From Thermoplasmata archaeon (GTDB lineage Archaea > Thermoplasmatota > Thermoplasmata > Thermoplasmatales > Thermoplasmataceae), in NCBI GenBank assembly GCA_021810045.1, contig JAJZJR010000005.1, forward strand, positions 39,685 to 103,684: a stretch of DNA of 64,000 nucleotides, given 5' to 3'. The notes under the pieces were generated by a model. It saw only the letters and a program-made list of their open reading frames with translations. It did not search any database and had not been told where the DNA came from. This document shows, piece after piece, positions 17,366 to 26,329 of this stretch. Positions within the stretch are counted from its first letter, which is position 1. Every line of letters starts with the position of its first letter. A program made the position numbers and the translations under genes.

Positions 17366-18814
17366 ATGGAAGTAGAATACAGCAAGGATGCAGAAATGGA
17401 AAAACTCCTGGAAGACCTCAAGAATTCAAACGTAAAGAAAGAGGACTGGGAGTTCCACGACAATTACAAGCCTGTATATTCAACAGGCAATGGTCTAAAC
17501 AGGAAAGTAGTGGAAGAAATTTCTGAAATTAAGAAAGAACCGGACTGGATGAGGAGATTCAGGCTCAAGGCACTGGAGATCTTTGAATCAAAGCCCGTCC
17601 CAACCTGGGGACCGGATCTCTCAGGCATAGACTGGGAAAACACAAATTACTACAACAGGCCGGATGAAGTCAACGCAAACAACTGGGACGACGTTCCGGA
17701 TGAAATCAAGGAAACATTCAACAAGCTGGGTGTTCCTGAAATGGAACAGAAATACCTTGCAGGTTCAGTTGCACAGTACGACAGTGAAGGCGTATACCAC
17801 AGCCTGAAGAAAGTCTGGGAGGACAAGGGTGTTGTGTTCATGGATCTTGACTCAGCGCTCAGGGAACATCCCGACCTCGTAAAGGATTATTTCTGCAAAG
17901 CAGTTCCTGCAACTGACAACAAATTTGCGGCCCTCAATGCAGCAGTTTGGAGTGGAGGGTCATTCCTTTACGTTCCAAAAGGTGTCAAGATTGACATGCC
18001 GCTCCAGACATATTTCAGGATGAATGGAGAAGCAACAGGTCAGTTTGAGCACACAATCGTTGTTGCAGATGAAGGATCTAAAGTACACTACATAGAGGGA
18101 TGCACAGCACCAAGATACGACAAGAACTCACTGCACAGTGCAATTGTTGAAATTTACGTCAAGAAGAATGCCCAGGCCAGATATACCAGCGTCCAGAACT
18201 GGTCAAAGAGCGTCTACAACATGCCAACCAAGAGGGCATGGGTTGACGAAAACGCAAACATGGAATGGGTAGGCGGATCACTTGGTTCAAAGGTTACAAT
18301 GCTGTACCCATCATCATATCTCAGAGGACCCTACGCAACTACACATAACCTCAATGTTTCACTGGCAGGACCTGGAACAGTCAAGGACACAGGAGCAAAA
18401 GCACTTCACCTTGCACCTCACACAAGTTCAAGGATCATTGCAAAGAGTATCAGTATAGAAGATGGAAAGGCCATTTACAGAGGTCTGCTGAGAATGAACA
18501 AGGGAGCAGAGCACTCAAGAAGCCATGTTCAGTGTGACGCACTTCTTATAAACGACAATTCAACAAGCTACACATATCCACACGATGAGATATATGAACC
18601 AACGGCAACCTTCGGACATGAAGCGACTGTAGGAAGGATCGGAACAGAGGAACTCACCTATCTGAGGTCAAGAGGCCTGAGCGAAGATGAGGCAAGCTCA
18701 ATGATCGTACTTGGTTTCCTCGATGATGTCATGAAGGAAATTCCAATGGAATTTGCTGTTGAAATGAACCGGCTCATCAAACTTGAAATGAACAAGCTTG
18801 GCGCAGTAGGATGA
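17366..18814 (+). CDS. sufB: Fe-S cluster assembly protein SufB
   Basis: Scaffold subunit on which clusters are built with SufC and SufD. The 482-residue protein has the conserved SufB pieces KGVKIDMPLQTYFRMN, HYIEGCTAPRYDKNSLHSA with the sulfur-accepting Cys candidate, and MEWVGGSLGSKVTMLYPSS. It ends with HEATVGRIGTEELTYLRSRGLSEDEA, the shared SufB/D C-terminus. The length equals that of bacterial SufB. It is 12 bases after sufC with its own strong ribosome site. Confidence 0.97.
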   Translation: MEVEYSKDAEMEKLLEDLKNSNVKKEDWEFHDNYKPVYSTGNGLNRKVVEEISEIKKEPDWMRRFRLKALEIFESKPVPTWGPDLSGIDWENTNYYNRPDEVNANNWDDVPDEIKETFNKLGVPEMEQKYLAGSVAQYDSEGVYHSLKKVWEDKGVVFMDLDSALREHPDLVKDYFCKAVPATDNKFAALNAAVWSGGSFLYVPKGVKIDMPLQTYFRMNGEATGQFEHTIVVADEGSKVHYIEGCTAPRYDKNSLHSAIVEIYVKKNAQARYTSVQNWSKSVYNMPTKRAWVDENANMEWVGGSLGSKVTMLYPSSYLRGPYATTHNLNVSLAGPGTVKDTGAKALHLAPHTSSRIIAKSISIEDGKAIYRGLLRMNKGAEHSRSHVQCDALLINDNSTSYTYPHDEIYEPTATFGHEATVGRIGTEELTYLRSRGLSEDEASSMIVLGFLDDVMKEIPMEFAVEMNRLIKLEMNKLGAVG

Positions 18815-18820
18815 TCTTTC

Positions 18821-20068
18821 ATGGAGAGCTATCCAGAAACACTAAAAACAAGGCTTAACGACGAAGCATACGAATACAGGAGGGATGCATTTCTTGCATT
18901 CCTCAAGAGTCCCGTAAGAAATTACAAGGAAAGTCCAACAGTCAAGGATTACGTAGAGATAACAGACGATGAACTGCAGGAAATGCTTTACGGAGAGATG
19001 AAGGAGTCGAAGGAATCCCCAGTTTTCTCTGAAACTGCAAATCTTAAAGTATTCAACGAAGAGATCACAGTATCTGATGAGCTCCTGAAGGAAGGTGTTG
19101 TTGTCACAACCATGGAAGATGCCCTCAAGACCCAGCCGGAACTGGTGAAGAAGTACGTCTTCCCGAGACTTGGAAAAGAGAGGATCGAGTTTCTCATTAA
19201 CTCTGCCTGGAGAAACGGGCTGTTCATATATGTTCCGGACAGCAGTAAAGTTTCAATCAGGGCACACACAATAAACAATTCCTCTGCATCCTTTGCCTCC
19301 AAGACCGTGATCATTTACGGAAAGGAATCAAAGGTGAGATACACCGACACATACTCTACTATTGGCCAGGGAACAGGAATCCATGGAAAGAACATCTACT
19401 TCTTCGGTGGGGAATCCTCAAAGTTCGACTACCTGTATCTACAGGACAAGAGTGAAGGTGTAAGGGATATCACATTTGTTAAACAGTACCTTGAGAAATT
19501 TGCAGAATTCCAGTTCTTCCACATTAACCATGGAAGCTCAAAGACCCTGTTCGTTGACGAATCCCAGCAAACCGGAAACGGTTCATCATTCCGCGTCTAC
19601 GGGGTAAACTTCAGCACCGGAAACCAGAAGATGGACATCAGGGACAGCAGCTTCCAGGAGGGAGAGGAATCCAATGCGGATATCCAGGTTCGAGGTGTAG
19701 TAACCGGCAGCAGTTCAACCATCCACAGGGGTAACATTGACCTTGAGGAAAAGGCAATAAAAGCTACAGGCTTCTATGACTCAAAGATCCTTCTCCTCTC
19801 AAAGGACGGATTTGCAAACAGCAAACCGGGTCTTGAGATCAAGAATGCAAACACCAGATCAAAGCACGGTTCATCAATTAGCAACGTGGACGAGGAACAG
19901 ATATTCTACCTCAGATCCAGGGGTATTGATGATCAGGTTGCAAGAGGCATGGTAACTGCAGGGTTCGTAGGCTCCATTATAGAAAAAGCTAATGACGAAG
20001 AGTTTACCCGTAAGGTTTACCAATATGCAGAGAGTCTAGGTGCCAATGCTTTCCTGGCAACAAATTAA
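18821..20068 (+). CDS. sufD: Fe-S cluster assembly protein SufD
   Basis: The second SufB/D-family protein of the operon, 415 residues, partner of SufB in the scaffold. It keeps the C-terminal HGSSISNVDEEQIFYLRSRGIDDQVARGMVTAGFV. It lacks the EGCTAP cysteine segment of SufB, as expected of SufD. The middle is the usual run of short beta strands. It starts seven bases after sufB and ends overlapping the sufS start by 23 bases. Confidence 0.94.
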   Translation: MESYPETLKTRLNDEAYEYRRDAFLAFLKSPVRNYKESPTVKDYVEITDDELQEMLYGEMKESKESPVFSETANLKVFNEEITVSDELLKEGVVVTTMEDALKTQPELVKKYVFPRLGKERIEFLINSAWRNGLFIYVPDSSKVSIRAHTINNSSASFASKTVIIYGKESKVRYTDTYSTIGQGTGIHGKNIYFFGGESSKFDYLYLQDKSEGVRDITFVKQYLEKFAEFQFFHINHGSSKTLFVDESQQTGNGSSFRVYGVNFSTGNQKMDIRDSSFQEGEESNADIQVRGVVTGSSSTIHRGNIDLEEKAIKATGFYDSKILLLSKDGFANSKPGLEIKNANTRSKHGSSISNVDEEQIFYLRSRGIDDQVARGMVTAGFVGSIIEKANDEEFTRKVYQYAESLGANAFLATN

Positions 20069-21323
20069 GGGGGATTTCCCCCTTCTTATTAATAAAGGCA
20101 AAAATCTTATTTTTCTTGACAACGCAGCAACCACACAGAAACCTAAGCAGGTTATAGATGCCATTGTTGATTATTACACAAACTGGAACAGCAACGTACG
20201 CCGCGGCATTTACAGGTTAAGTGAAGAGGCAACGGATCATTATGAAAAATCAAGGGAGAACATTTCCAATTTTATAGGTTCAAGCGACCCAAGACAGCTT
20301 GCTTTCGTTAGAAACACTACAGAAGCACTGAATCTGCTGGCCTATTCCATGGGGCATAACCTCCATGAAGGGGATGAAATTCTGCTTACAATAATGGAAC
20401 ATCATTCCAACATTGTTCCATGGCAGTTCCTACAGGAAAAGGGCGTGAAACTGAAATTTGCCGACATAAATGAGGACGGAACTCTTGATATGGAGGATTT
20501 CAGGAACAAGCTCACCAGGAAGACAAAAGTTGTATCGGTTACGCACTGCTCAAATCTGCTTGGAACCATAAATGATGCAGCGGAACTGGCAAAACTTGCA
20601 CACGACAACGGCTCCCTATTCATCCTTGATGGTGCCCAGAGCGTACCACACATGCCAGTAGATGTGGAAAAGCTGGACTGCGATTTTCTCGCCTTCTCAG
20701 GCCATAAAATGCTGGGCCCAATGGGAATTGGCGTTCTTTACGGGAAATACGATCTGCTGAACGGACTGCCGCCATTCAATGGGGGCGGAGAGATGATCAG
20801 CCAGGTTTACACGGATCATTCAACCTATGCAGACGCTCCTGAAAAATTTGAGGCAGGAACTCCAAATGTTGAGGGTGCAATCGGCTTATCGGCAGCAGTG
20901 GATTATCTCCGTAACATAGGAATGGATGAGGTCAGGTCACACGAAAAGGACCTAATCTCATATACCCTGAAGAAAGAGGAGGAACACCATATTGACATCC
21001 TGAAGTCTTATGGACCCAGGGATATGGAGAAAAGGGGTGGTATTTATACATTCAATCTCGGTGAATTCAATCCTCTTTCCATGAGTGAAGGCCTCATCAA
21101 CGAGCAGATCAGGGTTGGAAGCAATGTTCATCCGCACGATGTCGCTACCGGACTGGACTCAAGCAATGTTGCTGTCAGGGCAGGCCACCACTGTGCAATG
21201 CCCCTCACCCACAGGCTTAATGTTGTAGCAACCTCCAGGGCTTCATATTACATTTATAACTCCAGAGAGGATGTTGATCTGCTCTTTGAATCCCTGGAAA
21301 AAATCAGGAGACTTTACGCATGA
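20046..21323 (+). CDS. sufS: Cysteine desulfurase SufS
   Basis: PLP enzyme that takes sulfur from cysteine and hands it to the scaffold. About 425 residues: FLDNAATTQKP near the start, TEALNLLAYS, the catalytic Lys in FSGHKMLGPMGIG, and the active Cys in RAGHHCAMPL, the group II (SufS) form. The start is ATG 20046, within the end of sufD; a GTG at 20040 is in frame. It overlaps sufU by four bases (ATGA). Confidence 0.96.
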   Translation: MLSWQQIKGDFPLLINKGKNLIFLDNAATTQKPKQVIDAIVDYYTNWNSNVRRGIYRLSEEATDHYEKSRENISNFIGSSDPRQLAFVRNTTEALNLLAYSMGHNLHEGDEILLTIMEHHSNIVPWQFLQEKGVKLKFADINEDGTLDMEDFRNKLTRKTKVVSVTHCSNLLGTINDAAELAKLAHDNGSLFILDGAQSVPHMPVDVEKLDCDFLAFSGHKMLGPMGIGVLYGKYDLLNGLPPFNGGGEMISQVYTDHSTYADAPEKFEAGTPNVEGAIGLSAAVDYLRNIGMDEVRSHEKDLISYTLKKEEEHHIDILKSYGPRDMEKRGGIYTFNLGEFNPLSMSEGLINEQIRVGSNVHPHDVATGLDSSNVAVRAGHHCAMPLTHRLNVVATSRASYYIYNSREDVDLLFESLEKIRRLYA

Positions 21324-21715
21324 CAGATGAGGAAATAAGTACCGAAATACTTCTGGATCATTACAGGAACCCGCATAATTATGGGCAGATTGAAGATGCA
21401 AACGAGAAGCTTATTGAGTTCAATCCTGTATGCGGAGACACTGTACAGATAACAATCAGGATTGAGAATGACGTGGTTACTGACATTAAATTCATTGGCC
21501 GCGGATGTTCCGTGAGTCAGGGAAGTGCCTCCATGCTCACCGATAAGGTCAAGGGAATGAACATCGGGGAGATCAAGAAAATAAATCAGGAAGATATCCT
21601 GAACATGCTTGGACTCAAACTTGGTCCCAGCAGGGAGAAATGTGCACTTCTCTCCCTGAATGCACTGCACAAATGCATATCAAACCACGAAAAGAAGACT
21701 CATGGAGGAAACTGA
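21320..21715 (+). CDS. sufU: Fe-S scaffold / sulfur-transfer protein SufU
   Basis: A 131-residue IscU/SufU-fold protein that accepts sulfur from SufS. It has Cys38 and Asp40 (NPVCGD), Cys63 (GRGCSVSQGSAS) and Cys108 in EKCALL. Lys stands before the last Cys where IscU has His, which is the SufU pattern. Co-occurrence with sufS and sufBCD in one operon supports the sulfur-relay role. It overlaps the ferredoxin start by 14 bases. Confidence 0.93.
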   Translation: MTDEEISTEILLDHYRNPHNYGQIEDANEKLIEFNPVCGDTVQITIRIENDVVTDIKFIGRGCSVSQGSASMLTDKVKGMNIGEIKKINQEDILNMLGLKLGPSREKCALLSLNALHKCISNHEKKTHGGN

Positions 21716-21920
21716 TTTGGCAAATTACAAAGTATCAATCAACAGGGAAGGATGTATTGGCGACGCCATATGTACGGCACTTTCTAAGAACTGGTTCATG
21801 GACAGCGACGGAAAGGCCAGCTTTCACAGTGAAACCATCGAGGATCATGAATACGGATCCAACCACGAGGCAGAGATATCGTGTCCTGTGGCTGTGATAA
21901 GCGTTCGTAAAATATCCTGA
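21702..21920 (+). CDS. Small one-cluster ferredoxin, last gene of the suf operon
   Basis: A 72-residue protein with CIGDAIC (Cys18, Asp21, Cys24) and a distant SCPV (Cys61). This is the layout of the Pyrococcus-type ferredoxin in which Asp replaces one cysteine ligand of the 4Fe-4S cluster. The pair of cysteines that form a disulfide in that protein is absent here (Ser28 and a non-Cys residue near 53). ATG 21702 lies inside the end of sufU. Its place suggests it carries electrons for cluster assembly or is a client of it; this is inference. Confidence 0.88.
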   Translation: MEETDLANYKVSINREGCIGDAICTALSKNWFMDSDGKASFHSETIEDHEYGSNHEAEISCPVAVISVRKIS

Positions 21921-21925
21921 ATTTT

Positions 21926-22492
21926 TTACTGATTCGCAGGTTGCATGGAAGATCTGGCTACCAGCAGCAGTACGCCGGTTACAACACCGTTGAAAATAAG
22001 GGCCAGGACGCCCAGTCCAATGGTGTTTTCATCATACGCTTCCTGATATTTTCCAGCATTGTAGTAATTCCTGATCCTGTTGATCCTGAAGAAGCAGTAG
22101 AGTCCAACAAGGAACAATACAAGAGGTATCAGCGACAGTATTGCAACGATGGGAATGGCTGAGAACAGGACTGCCAGCAGGACTACGAAATATATGCCAA
22201 AACCGACAAGAGACAGGATTGAGAATACGAATGCAACAGTTATGAGAGTTCCATCGCCCCTGTTTCTGTTAATTGGATAAGCTTCCCTGTGACCAATAAC
22301 TGTCCCGGATGAATTTACTGTAACAATGTATTTCTTCATTGTTCCCGCAAGATAGCCCTCAACTCCAACCTCATAGTCAGAGCCTTTCCTTTCAAACTGG
22401 AATACGTGAAGGTCATTTTGATTCATGCCTGTCTGCGTCGAAATCCATGTTTTGGCAGCATCCACAATTCGGGACGAATCAGATGATTCCAT
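21926..22492 (-). CDS. PepSY-like membrane protein
   Basis: A 188-residue protein. Residues about 1-75 are soluble and end with DYEVGVEG, KKYIVTVNSSGTVIGHREA, which resembles the beta-hairpin of PepSY domains (inference, not a domain search). Then come two closely spaced membrane segments (about 82-125), a basic loop RINRIRNYYNAGKY, and one more segment (about 160-180). A TATA-like TTTATTATATAA precedes the ATG. It is convergent with the suf operon, five bases from the ferredoxin stop. Function unknown. Confidence 0.65.
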   Translation of the reverse strand: MESSDSSRIVDAAKTWISTQTGMNQNDLHVFQFERKGSDYEVGVEGYLAGTMKKYIVTVNSSGTVIGHREAYPINRNRGDGTLITVAFVFSILSLVGFGIYFVVLLAVLFSAIPIVAILSLIPLVLFLVGLYCFFRINRIRNYYNAGKYQEAYDENTIGLGVLALIFNGVVTGVLLLVARSSMQPANQ

Positions 22493-22576
22493 AATGATAT
22501 TATGAACATATTATATAATAAATTTATGAATAAGCCCAGTTTTCTATAAAAGTAAAAATAGGAATTTCAGAGAAAT

Positions 22577-24037
22577 TTACTGCAGTGTTTCTCTGAATTT
22601 CCTGATTTCAGGATTGCCAATAATTCCGTATTCTATCAGTGAATCCATGCTGATCCTTGTCTGTTTTGTACTGTCTCTTTCTCTTACTGTCACAGTTTTC
22701 TCAGTAGCTGAATCATGGTCAAGTGTTATACAGTAAGGGGTCCCTATTTCATCCTGCCTGGCGTATCTTTTACCAATGGAACCGCTCTGGTCGAAGTAAA
22801 CGTATGGATCATTCAGAAGAAGTTTTTCGTGTAGTTCCTTGGCAAGTAAGTCAAGTCCATCCTTGTTCACAAGAGGCAGGACTGCTGCATGGTAAGGTGC
22901 AATCTTCTCTGGTATTCTCAGTACCTTGAATCCATTTTCCCGGGTATAGAATGAGTTCATGAGCAGTGACATGACCATTCTGTCAATACCATAGGCAGGT
23001 TCAATGATAGAGGGTATGACATCAGCGTCATCCACCTTGACAGACACAGATTCGCCTGTGGCATCCTGGTGTTTTCTCAGATCGTTCCTGTCAGCTATTC
23101 CTACCACTTCCACCCATGAATCGTCAAGGAGTGCTTCAGCATCCCACGTATCAACGGAGTAATGGGCAAGCTCATCATCATGCTGCTGCCTGAATCTTAT
23201 GTTCTCATGTTTAATGCCAACGTTCTTCAGAATGTCATAGGTCTTGTTTATGAAATATGCCATTGCATTGCTGCTGATTATGCCTTTTTCGAAGGCACTC
23301 CTTACATCTGATGAAACCTCTGGTCCGGTTTTCGGAACCAGTTTTATCTCATCGCCAGCGATCAGCTCCTTCCAGTACTTCTTATCCGGAATCACGAAAA
23401 CCTCAACCTCACCCATGTTGAGTTCCTTCATTCTGAGAAGACCCTGTCGTGGAGAGATCTCGTTCCTGAATCCCTTTCCCAACTGTGCCACAGCCATTGG
23501 GAGTTTTCCCCGGAAGACTGTGTTAAGTAGCTTGAAATTAACAAAAATACCTTGTGCTGTCTCTGGTCTCAGATACAGGTTTCCAGAATTAACCTGGTCA
23601 GGTATCTTGAACATCTGCTTGGATTCAAAGGCTTTAGTAATTCTTGTTCCGCACTTGACACATTTTACTGTATTGGCAGCAAGGAACTCGTTTGCCTGGT
23701 TTTCGTCATTAATTACATTTTCATTGCCTGATGCCTTCATAACAGTCTCCAGTTTTTCCCTGTTATGGCATTTGGGGCATTCAGTGGCGAGATCAGAGAA
23801 CTTTTCTATGTGACCTGATGTCCTGAACACTGATTCAGGAACAATTACCGGAGTGTCAATCATTATGCCCCCTTCCGAGACATAAGCCTCTTTCCATGTC
23901 CTGATGACATTGTCCTTCAGAAGAACACCAAGAGGACCATAATCGTAAAAGCCGGATTCACCGCCATATATTGAGTAAGAAGGCCAGAAGAACCCTCTTC
24001 TCTTCGCAAGTTCAATTACCTGTTCGTAAACGTTCAT
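22577..24037 (-). CDS. glyS: Glycyl-tRNA synthetase
   Basis: Charges tRNA-Gly. The 486-residue protein is the archaeal/eukaryotic alpha2 class II form: KRRGFFWPSYSIYGG and GFYDYGPLG at the start, and RPETAQGIFVNF with QLGKGFRNEISPRQGLLRM (motif 2). PAYGIDRMVMSLL is motif 3, and a C-terminal anticodon domain begins near residue 385. A zinc-ribbon insert is visible as CPKC and CVKC (about residues 87-135). It overlaps the CBS gene by four bases (ATGA), so it is co-transcribed and probably translationally coupled. Confidence 0.97.
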   Translation of the reverse strand: MNVYEQVIELAKRRGFFWPSYSIYGGESGFYDYGPLGVLLKDNVIRTWKEAYVSEGGIMIDTPVIVPESVFRTSGHIEKFSDLATECPKCHNREKLETVMKASGNENVINDENQANEFLAANTVKCVKCGTRITKAFESKQMFKIPDQVNSGNLYLRPETAQGIFVNFKLLNTVFRGKLPMAVAQLGKGFRNEISPRQGLLRMKELNMGEVEVFVIPDKKYWKELIAGDEIKLVPKTGPEVSSDVRSAFEKGIISSNAMAYFINKTYDILKNVGIKHENIRFRQQHDDELAHYSVDTWDAEALLDDSWVEVVGIADRNDLRKHQDATGESVSVKVDDADVIPSIIEPAYGIDRMVMSLLMNSFYTRENGFKVLRIPEKIAPYHAAVLPLVNKDGLDLLAKELHEKLLLNDPYVYFDQSGSIGKRYARQDEIGTPYCITLDHDSATEKTVTVRERDSTKQTRISMDSLIEYGIIGNPEIRKFRETLQ

Positions 24038-24876
24038 AGGAATACACTGAGTATCTGAATATCGTGCAGCATGTCTACAAGCTGCCCAGTACCCTGAAGA
24101 ACAGGAAGTTGATTATAGTTTCCTGCCTCCATTTTTCTGACGGCAACCTCAAGTGTATCATTGCTGTTGGTTACAACAGGCTCAGTGATCATGAAATTCT
24201 TTACAGGCTCCCTGGGGAGGACTATGTTCCTCTTTTCAATGAGGTAAGTTACAACATTCCTGATGCCATCCCAGGACCATGGATCCTCGTCATCCGCCAT
24301 GCCGGTCTCTGAAAGTTGATGACTTGTGTCAACATCCACATTATCAAATAGATCCCTGTCTGTTATTAGGCCCTTGAAGTTACTGTCCGCATCAACCACC
24401 GGGAAGGCATAAATCTTGGATAGCCTCATTGTAAATGCTACAGCGTTGAGCGGGGTTTCTTCCCATACGGGAATCGCAACTCCCCTGAGCACTTCCTTTA
24501 CTCTCTTCTTTCCAAATCTTGCACTAATTTCGTGCAGGAAGTTCTGAGGAGTCACTATGCCCTTGATCCTGTTTTCACTGTCAACAACAGTAAGATGTCT
24601 CCGGTTCTGTTTTATGAGTTCCTCAGCTGCGTTTTCAATAGGCTGATCCTCATAGACCGGGGAAGCTTTCCTCATACTCATGGCGGTCTGGTCCTCATCC
24701 GGATGATCGAAAATATCCCTTCTGCTGATTATTCCAGCATATTTTCCCCTTGAATCCGCCAGCGGCAAACCGGTAATGTTGTTTCTGATCAATGTCTTGA
24801 TGATCTCTCCGACGCTGCTGGGCACTTTGTATACAATCGGGTCTCTGGTCATGATCTCCGCGACAGTTTTGGACAT
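24034..24876 (-). CDS. Four-CBS-domain protein
   Basis: A 281-residue protein made of four CBS motifs in tandem (starting near residues 1, 65, 130 and 220, each opening with forms such as MTRDPIVYKVPSS and MITEPVVTNSND). These form two Bateman modules that usually bind adenosine nucleotides. No enzyme domain is attached. It heads a two-gene operon with glycyl-tRNA synthetase, an arrangement that would let a nucleotide sensor share expression with translation. The start is ATG 24876 (MSKTVAEIM), preferred over longer in-frame starts because a TATA-like TTAATATATT lies about 25 bases before it. Confidence 0.85.
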   Translation of the reverse strand: MSKTVAEIMTRDPIVYKVPSSVGEIIKTLIRNNITGLPLADSRGKYAGIISRRDIFDHPDEDQTAMSMRKASPVYEDQPIENAAEELIKQNRRHLTVVDSENRIKGIVTPQNFLHEISARFGKKRVKEVLRGVAIPVWEETPLNAVAFTMRLSKIYAFPVVDADSNFKGLITDRDLFDNVDVDTSHQLSETGMADDEDPWSWDGIRNVVTYLIEKRNIVLPREPVKNFMITEPVVTNSNDTLEVAVRKMEAGNYNQLPVLQGTGQLVDMLHDIQILSVFL

Positions 24877-25027
24877 ACTCTGTAAATATACCATTAATAT
24901 ATTAAGTGGATCACTTTCTGGGCCTGAAATAACTCTGCAATCCGGATATGCGTACAAAAGGAATCTTTCCGGCTAAAATTGATTGTCAAGGATAAAACTG
25001 GTTCATTCTTTCCTGATAAAAATAAGG

Positions 25028-25690
25028 TTACTGGAGAGTAAATTCCTCTCCAGACTTCATGACCTTAACAGTGGTTCCCTCTTTCACAAGTTCTGCAAAT
25101 TTGTCGGGGTCCTGCTCTATTGGCGGGAATGTGTTGAAGTGCATGGGGATTGTGTATTTTGCCCCAATGAGTTTTGCAGCAACTGCTGCCTCCTTCGGGC
25201 TCATCGTGAAGAATCCCCCGATTGGAAGGAGAGCCGCATCTGGGTGGTAGAGCTCACCAATAAGTTTCATGTCTCCAAACAGGGCTGTGTCTCCTGCATG
25301 GTAAATGGTTTTTCCGTCTCCCGAGACAAGAGCTCCGCATTCATTTCCTGAGTGATCCGCGTGTGTAAGACCTATGCTTACGTCTCCGAACTGTGTAAGA
25401 TTTCCCTTGTTCATGCCAATAAAGTTTTCTTCAGGAACACCCTGTTCCTTGCCCATCTGCGAAAGCTCAAACATGCCTACGATCTTTGCACCTGTTCTCT
25501 TGGATATGGCGAATGCATCACCAACGTGGTCAAAGTGTTCATGTGTAATAACTATGAAATCTGCCCTGTCAATTTCAGATTCCTTCATTGCAGCAGTTGG
25601 ATTCTGCGTAAGGAATGGATCAATCAATACTGTTGCCTTGCTGAACTTAATCATCCAGCCAGCATGTCCTAACCATTTTATTGTTACCAT
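25028..25690 (-). CDS. Metallo-beta-lactamase-fold hydrolase, UPF0173 type
   Basis: A 220-residue UlaG/UPF0173-like protein. It has KWLGHAGWMIKF at the start, the metal site THEHFDHVGD, TYHAGDTALFGDM and PMHFNTFPP, all metal-ligand regions of the fold. Proteins of this group are metal-dependent hydrolases of unknown substrate. A strong TATA box at 25713-25726 lies just upstream, so it is a single-gene unit. Confidence 0.88.
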   Translation of the reverse strand: MVTIKWLGHAGWMIKFSKATVLIDPFLTQNPTAAMKESEIDRADFIVITHEHFDHVGDAFAISKRTGAKIVGMFELSQMGKEQGVPEENFIGMNKGNLTQFGDVSIGLTHADHSGNECGALVSGDGKTIYHAGDTALFGDMKLIGELYHPDAALLPIGGFFTMSPKEAAVAAKLIGAKYTIPMHFNTFPPIEQDPDKFAELVKEGTTVKVMKSGEEFTLQ

Positions 25691-25712
25691 TTAGTCACCA
25701 ATCTTAAATTTT

Positions 25713-25726
25713 GGATTTATATAAGG
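25713..25726 (-). promoter_or_regulatory. TATA box of the UPF0173 gene
   Basis: The minus strand reads CCTTATATAAATCC, an almost ideal archaeal TATA box with a BRE-like CC, centred about 30 bases before the ATG at 25690. Confidence 0.7.
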
Positions 25727-25805
25727 TATTTTCTGTCTCCGGCATCAGTCAACGACAGTTGAAAATTCATAATGGCCTCTTTACATAAAAAAACTGGAAT
25801 AAGGT

Positions 25806-26165
25806 TCAATGGCCATCGGTGCCGGACGCATCCTTTTCCTTTCTGCGCCTTTTGTGCCTGACATACAGTAAATTACCCATGAGGCCCAGGTAATAAGGCC
25901 CAAAAATCCAAAGGAAATATTCGTAGATGTTATAGGTGACATAATTTGAGAAGAAGAGTATCAAAGCCCATGAGCTGGCAAATATGATAAGCAGTATGTA
26001 GAGGCCGTTCCGCCTGATCTTCCTGTCGTCAGTGGGTGATTCAGGTTTCTTTTCCTGCTCCACAATCACGTAGCCAAGACCATAGCATTTACTGCAGATG
26101 TCAAGGTGCCCGTCTCTGTCATAGACATAACCGGTTCCCTGACAGCAATCACAAAGGTAGTTCAC
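25806..26165 (-). CDS. Membrane protein with DnaJ-like cysteine knuckles
   Basis: A 119-residue protein. The first 33 residues hold CDCCQGTGYV and CSKCYGLGYV, two CxxCxGxG-type zinc knuckles like half of the DnaJ zinc region. A charged stretch follows, then two membrane segments (about 52-72 and 80-103) and a very basic tail RHKRRRKEKD. The pattern suggests a membrane-anchored zinc-finger protein, function unknown. It stands alone between the UPF0173 gene and arsB. Confidence 0.65.
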   Translation of the reverse strand: MNYLCDCCQGTGYVYDRDGHLDICSKCYGLGYVIVEQEKKPESPTDDRKIRRNGLYILLIIFASSWALILFFSNYVTYNIYEYFLWIFGPYYLGLMGNLLYVRHKRRRKEKDASGTDGH

Positions 26166-26329
26166 TTTACCACCCTCAATTATTCCATGTGGTTCAGATA
26201 CCTAAACACGATCGCTGTCTCTTAAAGTGCTTTGTCTGTATCATTTGAAAAAAAGCCTGGCAGACACGTGGTTTCCTGGAATATGGTGCAGGTATATGCT
26301 CATGTCTTTTGATCTTCAGTTAATTATGA

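Noticed and set aside
23244..23813. 189-codon ORF on the plus strand opposite glyS
   Set aside because: Antisense to the conserved glycyl-tRNA synthetase core; hydrophobic residues here come from the complement.
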